From Gyrodactylus bullatarudis (taxonomy: Eukaryota; Platyhelminthes; Monogenea; Gyrodactylidea; Gyrodactylidae), in NCBI GenBank assembly GCA_012064415.1, contig SSNU01000079.1:60454-122740 (forward strand): 62,287 nt of DNA, written 5' to 3'. A program made the translations under genes and the position numbers. The stretch's first letter is position 1; every line of letters begins with the position of its first letter. This document shows positions 47,401 to 59,400 of this stretch, piece after piece. The notes below the pieces were generated by a model. It made no database searches and was not told where the DNA came from. It saw only the letters and a program-made list of their open reading frames with translations.

Positions 47401-50400
47401 GGGACAATCCATGCCCTTTTGATAAGGAATTATTATGCTTCCTCAATCTTTAGATCGGTTTGCATTTCTACTAGTATCTTCTCATTGAGTAAATGAATTG
47501 TTTTTGTAGGTTTGGTTAATTTTGCTTTGACAATTTATATTTGAACCTTTTAAGCGTTCTTTGCATCTGTCTTGCTTCTGGGTTTCAAATTGTAGAGAGA
47601 CCCGGCAAAGTATACGTCTCTTTCATTACTTGACCATTTCCATGAGATTTTTTAAATAAAAAAACGCTAAAATCTTTTCTAAGCTTGTACAGTGTTATTA
47701 TCTTACACTGTATTAAATTTTTAGCATTTTTCTAATTAAAACCATGTCTGATATCATAACGAACAATTGATAGAATTCAGTTTTATTCCAAACCCCAAAA
47801 GAAAGGATTTCTATATATCGATTATCGATTTTCACCCAGAATAGACAAAATATTTGAACATAAGGCTTGAGAAATAAACCTGATCAATATCAACTTATCA
47901 TAATTATTAATTACGATCATAATTAAAATAAAATTTCGATACCATCTCTATTCAATTACGAAAGAGAGATTGAAAACTTTTTCTTATCTAGGGTTGATCT
48001 AATATTAAATAAGCTTATTAAATAATTAAAGCTTTCTTTTAAGCTCTGCCTTTGACAAAAATTCTTTTAGTTTTCTTTTTCTAATGTGGTGAATTGACAT
48101 TGTAACGTTAGAATCACGTGTTTAGTTCTAATTTCTTTAGCAATACATTCATAACTAAAGGCCTCGGAGCGTTTGGGCTTCCAGATGGGTTAAATATCTT
48201 TACATTTTTATATCGTTCAATTATGTATATAATCCAATTCGATCAAAATCAATATGTATTAGATATCGAATCATATTGACAAACCTTTTCAGAAAGAAAT
48301 ATCTATGAAATAGATTTTTAATTTCTTTGGAATGTGGTCTAACACGAGTATCACGTGAGAATATTTTTCTAATTGAAATTCATTCTCTTGGTTTGAGTCT
48401 CTTTTTCCTGACTTGTACAGATCATGCCTCTATATCATATTCGATTATTTAACGAACATGTTACCGCATTAACTCATATAAATATAGTCATATAAAAAAG
48501 TCTTTATAGTTTTTGAAAAATTTCACTGACAGATTTGTTGACCAAAATATTCGAGAAATGTTTCAACTATGAATAGCTTAATCAGATTCTAAACCGAGCA
48601 AGAAATCGAGAATTTGAAAAGTCTACGTATCTAAGTTGGCATGAAGATGTTCACTTATAATATTAAACCCATAGCTGAACCTTGAATTAAATTGATGAGG
48701 CGGTCAAGTCTTTTCAATAAAATAAATATTTTGTGACGATGAAGGATTCATCTAGAGAAATTTGAAGTCAAGTGAATAGTCGTCAGACTATTACACCGGC
48801 TAATCAGAAAAGTTAGAAGAAACGGAAACGTTTCAGAGGGCAATTTTCGTTGGACGAGTTTATGAAAAGAAAATAATTAGCCTAGGTGACAATTTGCAGC
48901 TCATAAACCCAATGAAACCAATCAGAGGAAATGTAAATTTTCTTTATTTGCCTTTAAATATCAAGCCAGTGTAATAGTCTGACGAGATCCGGTGAAATAT
49001 AAGCTTTATCACTAAATATTCACTTGACTTCAAATTCCTCTAGATGAATCCTTCATCGTCACAAAATATTTTGAATATGTCCGGCACTACTTTCCGCAAA
49101 ATAAATATTGGTGAAAGTTGATTTAATTAGAATATAACCAACCTTCTTTCAACCTCTCTTTCTGGAAATTTATTAGCTGATCTGATCAGTTTCCTGTACT
49201 AAACTTTCTTGTTAAATTTACAGATTTTTCGTTTGCATTAAATTAAAATGAAACCAATAACGATATTTTAGATGTAACAAGCTATAGTTGAATGAATATT
49301 TCTGGTAAATTTCTGGTTGTGAATTTCTGTTCTGAAGGAATCTATTTTCTCAAAACAAAATAAACTTGTTTCTATGCAATTTATCGCTTAATGGGGAATA
49401 ATAAAAATTTTTTCCCCTGCTTCTGCTTAGCAAAACATTCCTTCTGTATTATTACTGTATATAGATTCTCTTCTCTGATACAACCATGAATCATCTGTTA
49501 TGTTAGCTAATCGAAAATTCTTATCACCTTTTCACAACTTCAAATAAGAGAGTTTATTAATTATCTTAAATCGAGAGGTTTTCCCGATTCTTGTTTCGTT
49601 TTGTAGTCGAACTGTAAATAGAATTTCAACTACACAGTCCTTCCTCGCTTAAGAGATAATTACCCGATCTAAATATAATAAATACTCATTAACTCTTGTT
49701 AAGAAGAGCGGGGGCTTATAAACTTTTTTCTTGTATTTTATTTCGAGTCATTTCAAATCTCGAGTTAGCACCAAATTTTAAATTTTTTATGATTTCAAAG
49801 CAAGAGAGTGGTTAGAAGTTGGTTTTTAGACAGTATTAACTCAAAATTTGAAGTATTTCATAATTTTCTTCCCGTCTTTTTGTTAACCACATTAGAATAT
49901 CTATCGTTAGAAAATTTTTATTCCAAGTACAAGATGTTCACTTAAAACTCTGAGGTAAGCCTAATTGCTTTTTGAATTCTATACCATTTTATCTTTCTCT
50001 TTGATTCAGGCATGTTTCCGAATGAACACATAATTCGAATTTTTTGAACACCTATATCCGTTCCTCTTCCTGAAGATTTTTTCAGGAACTTAATTCTCAC
50101 TAGAACTTATTTTGTGTGATTGGATTGAAATTTTTGTACTGCATAGAGATACCGGGTTTACTATAAATCTTCGAGGTGAAGTTTTCAGTACATTTTTCGA
50201 TTGAGGCTACAAGGAAATTTAGTGTGTCATTGATTTCTCTCACCATTATGAAGTTCAATCTTGGATGCATCTGGTTCAGTTCAGACATCTGGTTGTTGAT
50301 CATCGTTCAGCAGGAGGAATATGTCATATACGTAGCGTAAAAATAATATTGATGTTTGTGAAAAAACAGTGAATTCATAACTTCCATGGGAAGCCTCTTA

Positions 50401-53400
50401 AAAAATAGGCCTTTAAGCAAAACTTTATTCCGGACAAACTGGAAGAATAATTCGTAATAGTCGAGCTCATATAAGTGTAAACATTGAGTTGAGATAGAAC
50501 TAGCTCATTTATTTTGTCGCATCGAGAGAATAAAAGTACTCAACAGCAAGATAAATATTTATTGAGTACATAGAATTGTTCTCTGAATGATGATCAAAAA
50601 ACTCTTATTTTATCGAAAATCTTGAGTTCATTCTTGAAATCCTCCTGTTAAGAATGAGAACTTTTTTTCCAGTTTAGATTATTGATCCTGTACTAACTTT
50701 TAGGATTAAATGCCCATTTCAACCAAATTAAAAGAAATGCTTTCTTAGTTAGCCATTGAATCTGTTGTGTTATTATCCCATCCAAAGATAATCCAAAGAA
50801 TTTACTATTTTTACAAGAAAATCAACATTATTCTCCGGAACACAAATATTTTTTGGATCCCATTATGAAATAAACAAATGATTTGTTAGAGTTAAAGTAT
50901 TTCCAAAAAATGTCCCGATCTACGACTTTTTCAGTCTTTGAGATCAAATTTTTTATTAATCTCGAAGATTTGAAGCAATTATATGCTAGTATTTAGGAAC
51001 AGCATTAAACAAGGTTGATCCTAGAAATTCTTTTTTATCGCGTGGTATTTAAAAGCATTGTATCTTCGAAATTATCAGATGGATTTTTTTTTCGAGAATT
51101 TTCTTTGATTTCTTTATAACTTTGAACCAAGTAGCTCTTCAGGGAGCTGTTTGATTTCTCTGCAAAATTTTAGTACACCTGGAATATTATTAAGCGAAAT
51201 AATCCAAATTTATGCTCAAGACTCAATCTTTTTAGAGAATAGAAAATTTTGAGCTCAAATTGTCCAAGATATATTTTTGAAAATAAAGAATTTATTCTTA
51301 TACTATAGAGATGTAATGAATTTTGACCATTCTTTAGATCAAAGTTTTACGTAAAAAATGATGTGTGAGATCTAAAATAACTGAAAATTCGTTTGCAATC
51401 CCATGCATTATCGTGCATTGCCCATTTTCCCTAAATTCTCTTGAATGGCATATCGGATGAAAAAATTTTAACAGAAATTATCCTAACGTGATTCTATTAC
51501 TATTTTCATTGAAAAAACCCTTGAAGCCTTAAAGCAAAAAAGATAAACGTAGTAAAACTTCATTGAAAATCTAGCGGCATTTTTAAAAAAGTCTGACCTT
51601 TAAACTTGAATGTTATCACAGACAAGCATTTTGATACTTGATCTTGTATAAAATAATGTTTAGAATTCATAGTATTATCATTTGATTAGCTTTTTTAAAT
51701 AGGTTTAAAAATTTGTTTCATCTCTGTTATACAACCAATATTCTGATTTTATAATCTTGGAAATAAAAGTTTTATTTTTTATTTTTATTTATTTATTTAT
51801 GAAGGAATAGAAACTAGAGTTTACCCTTGAAGAGACATTTTTCCTCTTCTCTTTTACATTCAATGGATGTTTGAATCACGATTGCATTTAAAAGATTTCC
51901 CTAGGGTCAACAACTACAGTTATGTTTGTACAATGCATACAAACCGGAAGGATATCAAATTTATACCTGCATGCATATTTAAACCTTTAGGAATGTAAAA
52001 TTTTATACATTGCTCTGATTAGTATTTTATGTTTTTTTGTAAATTTTAATCCCGTGAATAGGTTACACAGTATTACACTCAATTACACATATAATGGTTC
52101 CCAATGTTGAAGCTTAAGTTATGTTTTTATGATGAAGAGAATTTGCATTAGATGACCAGGAACACAAACATGTACTATATGCTAATAAATTGGTGGAAAT
52201 AAAACAATCTAGGCTATTTTTAAGTTGGAAATGTGCAAACATTTTTGTTCGTTTCAAAGGATCATATTTTAGATCCATAGACCATACAATTTCTGTAATA
52301 CTCACCATTTCTTCTTGTTGTTTAGGAAAAATTTTAATGCGAGAATTTTTATAAAACTCAGTTGGTCCAAATTCCCACTAAATTTGTGAAACTTTTGAAA
52401 TTCCAGGTGTCAATCTTTGAACACAACAAAAATGTTTAGTTCAGGTAATTAGCTGAAAAAAACACCAAAAACTCTTTAATAAAAACCTCACATGGGCCAG
52501 GGTTAATTGAAGATTATAGGAGTAATGTTTCTGAACAGAAAGACTTGGTTTTAAGTGAAAGATGAAGAATTTCTACTTCACCCACAAATCCGTGCTGTCA
52601 TCACCCGGAATTTTATACAAAATTGAAAATTAGATATTGCAGGTTCTTGATTTTCTAAAAAATTAGATGTTGATGTCATTAAAATTCTGTGAGTTATTAT
52701 TGGAGACCGCTCTGATAGATTCGCTTGCGTTAAATGCAGTTTAATTTGATCAACTCTGAGACTTTGGATGAGTTAATTCAATTGGTTTAACTAACATCCG
52801 AAAGTACAATGATTTTATGACCTTTAGAAAATTGGCCCTTTTGTTCTCGGTTGTTTAAATATTCTTTTTAGAATTTTTTCACATAGAACTTGCCAGAAAG
52901 CGTATTTTCCCTTTATTATCGATGAATGAACTTTAAAATATTGAAATTTCATAAATATTTTTGAATATGTATTAATTTTTATCAGAAATTCGGTGATAAT
53001 GAAAACTCCCAACCAGAAGCCGGTCAGTAACACAAATCAGAATACAACCTCGAACAGTGCTAGCTATAACAACTATAAAAACTTGCCAAAGAGATACCAA
53101 AATCAACCAAGAAAACGCTCCAGATCAAAGTGTAAGCATTTATTATAATCTGAATATTTTTATTCCATGAATTTTTCAAATTATTTTGTGTCTTTTAATC
53201 TTTAATGAATTTATCATTCAGATAGCATAAAACATCTCAAGAATAAAAGTCAGTAAAATCTTGAAATATAAGAATAATGAGCACATTTATAAGTACATAT
53301 TATATACAATGTATATTATACTCACATTTATTACATGTACAATATATAAAGCTGAAGTTGAAGATGAGAATTTGTTATCCTTACAAAATTTACTCAATAC

Positions 53401-56400
53401 TCTTCTCCAGCTGATCTGGAAGACAAGTATGCTTTGAGATTCCCAAGTTGTTTAAAAATTCAATCAGAGAAAAAATATACCACTTTTTGAATCTCGTAAA
53501 ATTACGCCAAATTTCCACCTTCTCAACTTTTGAGATTTAAATTCTTGTTGATCTCGATGGTTTTACACGATTAGAAACTGGTATTTGGGACCAACATTTG
53601 GCAAGGGATTCGAATTTGGGCCACAGAAGTATGAAGATGATTTTCATATACGTGAAAATTGGGAAAACACCCACCATAATTTCTTCGTACTTTATTGGCC
53701 AAATTCGAATCCCTTATATAGTTTTCAGATCAACGAAAATTTAGACCCCAAAAAAGGTCTATTTTTCGTCAGATTGATTTTTTAACGGGATTTTTAAACA
53801 ATTTATCGACTTATTACATTAGGAATCTTAATACTTGTCTTCCAGATCAGCTAGAGAAAAATATTAAGTAAATATTGTAAGGATAATAAATTCTCATTTT
53901 CAACTAGCTTCCAACAATGCATCCATTATCTGTCAATCTATAAATAATTTTATTAAATATTCAATATACAGTTCATCTTCCTCATTGATACATGAATTGT
54001 ATCCCCCCATATCCCGATACTTTATGGTCTTTTGAAATTAAAATGACAGCTATAACCGGTTCACAACAGATGAGCTACCTCGGTATCATAAGAATTTCAT
54101 ATAGAACTCTTGAACTGAAAAAGTTATACAATGTTTCAGTCGGACGGAATTAAAGAATCAATTTTTAGTTCAAGTTCCAAGATGTATGCATCGCAGGTAG
54201 ATTGTGGACTAGAAAAAGAAAGGGGAGAGAAAGGTGTAGTATTTCTTTAAAAAGTTATAGTGATTTTTATAACACTTATTCTTTGAGAAATACTACACCT
54301 TTCTCTCCCCTTTCTTTTTCTACAGATAGACCAATACAAGCCAGAAGACAACATAGTCAGGTAGCAAGCGAACAACGTTAAAATCAATCTAAGCCGAACA
54401 GTTCCCTGAAGAACTACTTCGTTCAAAATTATAGGGTTTTATTTTACTTCTATTATTTTCTAGACTTTGTCTTAGATCGGCTGAAATACCCCCATCAATT
54501 TTAACTTTTAATTATTTCCTTCACTTGTACAGAGAATTTTGGGTTTCTTTGGGGGAGACGTTTCATGCATCTTTGGGAAGATTTTGCTGTAAATCTATGT
54601 AAAATATAATCAAAAGTATTTCAAATTTCCTCTGATACCTGTTATGACAAGGGAAGAAAATTAGATTTATAAGTAGATTTAATTGGTATACAATCAACCC
54701 TTCTTCCAGACGTTTTGGTACTGACGTCAACTACCTTCTTCAGTGGATGAGACGCTTGTAACTTGAACTCTCTTCAATTTTATCTAAAAACCTTTGTATT
54801 CCTTTTAGTCCAGATCTGAATAACCATTCAAAATTAAATAAACATTAAAATCAATCAAATTGCCTGTAGAAATACGAAAAAGCCTGAAATTGGCCATCTG
54901 CTAAATTAATTATTTATAAAAGTCTTGTTCTTTTTCCGTATAATTTGGAAAAAGTTAGGTTATATTCCAATTGAATCTACTTTTACTAATTTTTATTGAA
55001 GATTTCAGATTCTATCATGGAATAAAACAATTTTCCTATTAATTCCATGTTGAATGAGCACTTTTATTATACACTCTATTATATACAGTAAAAATAGGTT
55101 TACAAGAAAACTCCTAATTAATTTATTTATTAAAGGGAAATGATAAAAGTTTCAAATTAATGATCACAGCATTTGTATGAAATTTCTAAAAAGCCATTTT
55201 TCATGTTGGCTTTATTTATGGAAAAAATTTATCACGATCTTTTCACTGATTTATCGTTTGAATAATGTGATTCCTGCTATCAAATGTATCAAGCTCTATT
55301 CAGAGGTGGCTTTTCACTCAATTCTGATTGGTTCACTGAATGAAAAACTCGGAAAATTAATGAAATAGTTATTTTTCCTCAATAATTCATAAAAATTCTT
55401 TTAATTTAAAGCTATCAGATGTATAAGGGTTTTCGACAACTCTCTTGACTTAAAGTCACAAACTTTAAACTTATCTGCAAATTTTTATCAGTCCAAATGG
55501 TATCAGAGGTTCAATCGAAGCAATCTTGATCATTTCAGAATGTTTTTTCCATTGATTATATAAATCTTGTTGATCGTATTCAAGATCATAGGTTGAACTT
55601 TGGCTTCAAATCAATCATTGCTTATTGCTTTATGAAGAAGCTGTCTCATCTCAAATATATGATGACTCATCTGATTAATTTCCTTTGTAATATGAAGCGA
55701 TATTAATTCTGTATCAGAGATTGATACAAAGAATCAGTTCTTGGTTTAATTAACTCTATTATACACATTCTATGTTGCCAATATCACGTCAAGCACACTG
55801 TACATATATATATTCTCGAAACACTATCAAATATTCTGTTACCAATTCAATATACATTTTAGATCGCAATTTAAACGTTCAACCGACGCCAAAAAAGACT
55901 GAACCAATCGTACTCGGTGTAACAAATAAACTACAAATATCTTCATCTTCGTGTCCTGTGACACCACCAAAAGATGAATTCTTCGAGGACGACATTTCAG
56001 GCTATCTCTGTGAGCTTCAGTTGAATTCTGAATTCATTGATGATGAAGTTCCGTTCTTATTTGATGAGAACAATCTTACGGACCATCAACATGTTGGCTT
56101 TGATAGTGAAAATTATGAGAATAACAAGCCGATTGTTGACATGAAAGATGTCATTGAGAAGATTCAGGATCCAAACTTGAAAAACTCTGAGGTAACCTCA
56201 ACAATGTCAGGCAATCATTTGAAGACAAGTGAGTTGGCCAATTATCGTTGTAATAACTGAAATTCATATTTCCATAGACCTCAAGGTTCCATTTGGGTCT
56301 ATTTATTTTGAGTATTCATTCAAGAAATACATTTTCTAGCATCCATCAGACACGTCCTGTTCTTGAAAAATTTGTTTAAAACGTTTTTTTCAAAGTCATT

Positions 56401-59400
56401 ATAACAACTTTCATGAAGAACACTTAGATTTTAAATTCGTTTGCAATTTTTGATCAATAACTCCTGAACTAGAAACAATTGTATTGAGAATTTGGGTGTT
56501 GGATTTTCATAATCATAAAATTTCATAATCGCATTCCAATTACACTTATGTCCTACTGATAAGAGTACAAACACAGTAAAGCTCAGCAGGAATTATATTA
56601 TCCATGTATGAATAGAAAATGATCTTGCCTTGTAATGCATTTCCATGACCTCATACATAGATAGAGACAATTAAAGAGAAAAAAAAACAACCCTCTCATA
56701 TTCTTTGGGTTTCACGAGTACAGAAATAGCGAAACAGATTTTGTTTAAAAAAATGGAAATTTACCTCTCTGCTTGTGTGCTCTTAAGAAAGAAAATTTTG
56801 CTAAAAATAAAAATGGTAATTTTATTCATCAATAAGAACCGGGTTTTAAAGAAGCAACTGATGCAAAAGGAAGTTGTTCGACTTACATTAATTAAATCTG
56901 GATCGTTTTAGTTTCCTGCCATTGACATGAAAAAAGATTCTGGTTTCTCGTATAAACCAAGCTAAACTTTTTTTAAATTTAGCCGGATTGACCGTATGAT
57001 TTTACCTTACTTGGTTTCAATAATAAAAGTCGATAGAGGTTGAAATTTCATTCATTGAACTGAGTGGGTCTTTTAGAACTCATATGGTAGAAGTTTTTAT
57101 CTAATCTTGATCGCAAATGACGGTATTTAATCGCTTCAATTCCCTGTGATCGGTAAAACTTTTAGTCAGATGGATTTTTTCATTCCAAAATTTTTATTGG
57201 TGCATAAAATAATCTTGTTCCTGACTCAGAGATAAATTTTGAGTCTTTTTGTAAAAACAGTAACTTTTTTATATCTGTTTGTTTAATGATTTCGAAGATC
57301 TAGAAAATTACAATATTTTTAAAATAAAATTCGTATCGTAATCATTCAAAAGATATTTGAATGCTAGAAATAGAAAGAAACCAAACGGTTTTATATAATG
57401 CCTAGGGGTTTTTTTTATAAGGACTTCTAGCCTTTTGCAGGGTTCAACTTATCTAAAAAAAGTAAAGACTCATTTCTGCAAGATATTTGTTTACGAATAT
57501 TTCTCGATTTTGTTTACTTAATTCCAATTAAACTTTTCTCAATCTAATGATTATTGAGTGAATATTGATTGTTTCATGGATGGCTTAATGCCTGATATGC
57601 GATGGATAGCAATTCTCGATTAGATGAAAAATTTTCTTGTATATATTGATCCAGGATTGATTCATTCAAATGTTGTTGTAGTCCTAAACTTTATCTTGAA
57701 GTTTCTTGAATTCCTAATAAAAGTTGGTGGTATGTCACATGCTTTCTGATAGATTACGAAAAAAATGTTAGCTATCATACACTACAGGTATTTATTCATC
57801 TTTGATCAGATTAACATTCCAATTCTGAATTGTGCAACTCTACTTTGTTCTGCTCTGATTGGTGAGAACCTTTTGGCAATGTATATGTTACAGGGATTCT
57901 GGAAACTTATGTGAGTCTGCAGACTCCCTGAAAGTCTGTAGACTTCCTAGTGAATCAGGGAATCTGGAAATTCGGTATTCAGATTTCCTGATTATTCATT
58001 CACTAGTTACAGTGAATCTGGAAAGTTTAGGAATTATGCAGAATCCCTGGGCAACAATTAGTGAGTCTACAGACTCTCAGGGATTCTGGAAACTAATAAT
58101 AATTATTCATTTGAAAACTTAAAATTTCAGATTTTAACTCATGTAGAATATATTTCAATGTTTTTGCGATATCATTTATCTATTTGAAAAACTGTTTTGA
58201 CATCAAGAATAGCGTAAGACGCTCTTATTTAAACATCCCCATTGATTCGTCACACTGCTGTCACATCATATGAAGACCCGGCCAGAGGACCGCTCTATAT
58301 ATATTTGAGCTAAATCAAATAAACCGATTAGCCTCAAGTAATACTCAGAAACATTCTTTTCAACTAATTCTGAAAATACTTGTGCATACTTGTAAGATGA
58401 AGAAGGGCACTCTAGTCCTGACCAAGATCAGAGGATTTTGTTCATATCAATGAAAATTAAGGACTTTAAAATCCGGAAATTTTTATACAGAAGTTTAAAT
58501 TATTTGAATAATTGATAGGATCTCTTTAAAAGAATTATGATCAACTCGAATCTTTCAAAATTATGGGAAAAAACAAAATGTTTTCTTGCAATTTTACAAA
58601 TGAATAATTACATTCAGAATTCCTAAAGTTTCCAAATTCACTGTAATTAGTGATCGGATAATCAGGAAATCTGAATACCGAGTTTCCAGATTCCCTGATT
58701 CACTAGGAAGTCCACAGACTTTCAGGGAGTCTGCAGACTCACATAAGTTTCCAGAATCACTGTAACATATACAGAAATATCTATCTTCCCCATTGATTCA
58801 TAAATTTTTTTTCAGTTTGAATAACGAATCGTTATTAATCTTGTGATTTTTATTTTCAGGTCGTGCAGTTGACAAGTTATTCTGGGGTAAGAGAGAGAAA
58901 GATTGTCTTGAAAAAATTTTTCCCATTTAAGAAGAAATTTGACCATTATTATTGCATTAGAATAGAAAAGGTCATCGGTAATCTTTAAACTAAGCTGCAT
59001 GTAAAGTTTAAATTATCCTCTGAGAATATATTGACTTTGTAATAGCTCAGCATTCACTGACTTTTGCAACTCTTGGTTAGAGCAATTAAATATGCACTAG
59101 GAATTGATTTCCGAAGTTCACTTAGATTTCAATCAGGATGTTAGCAGACTTTTCAGTGCTGAGATATTCCGGTGACTTTGCTAGGGTGTACTTTTAAGAC
59201 TCATTTTCGAAGTTTGATTATCTATAATAGTGTTGAAATACACACGCACCAGAGAATAACCAATCAGATTTAAAACTTACATTTTTGCCTATTTTTTCAT
59301 GTAAAATTTGGCGCGTAATAATTCTTACTCAGAATTTTTACTCCTGGAACTAACTGTAGTACAATTAAGATTTTGCTCAAAGAGTTTCTCTATCAAAATG

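Larger units (their letters stand above)
44234..52985. other. 8.8-kb intron of the 282-aa gene
   Basis: No coding segment is seen. Contents are a clean inverted-repeat element (48724-49072), a fragment of the hairpin element family (51121-51152), foldback-family pieces near 46740-46830 and 50830-51020, and a small hairpin at 47660-47745 with TACAGTG...CACTGTA at its tip. Confidence 0.4.
53132..55862. other. 2.7-kb intron of the 282-aa gene
   Basis: Holds a palindromic element (53355-53905) and a truncated hairpin element (54211-54432). The rest is AT-rich, without exon signals. Confidence 0.4.

Noticed and set aside
47660..47745. Small hairpin with GTACAGTG...CACTGTA at the tip, considered as a microRNA precursor
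   Set aside because: The stem is imperfect with large AT-rich loops, and I recognise no known microRNA seed in it.
54722..54729. Perfect TGACGTCA (CRE-type) palindrome
   Set aside because: A single 8-mer deep inside an intron with no nearby promoter features. Chance occurrence in 62 kb is plausible.
57859..58122. 87-codon open frame on the plus strand
   Set aside because: Most of it is the left terminal inverted repeat of the transposon at 57886-58767.
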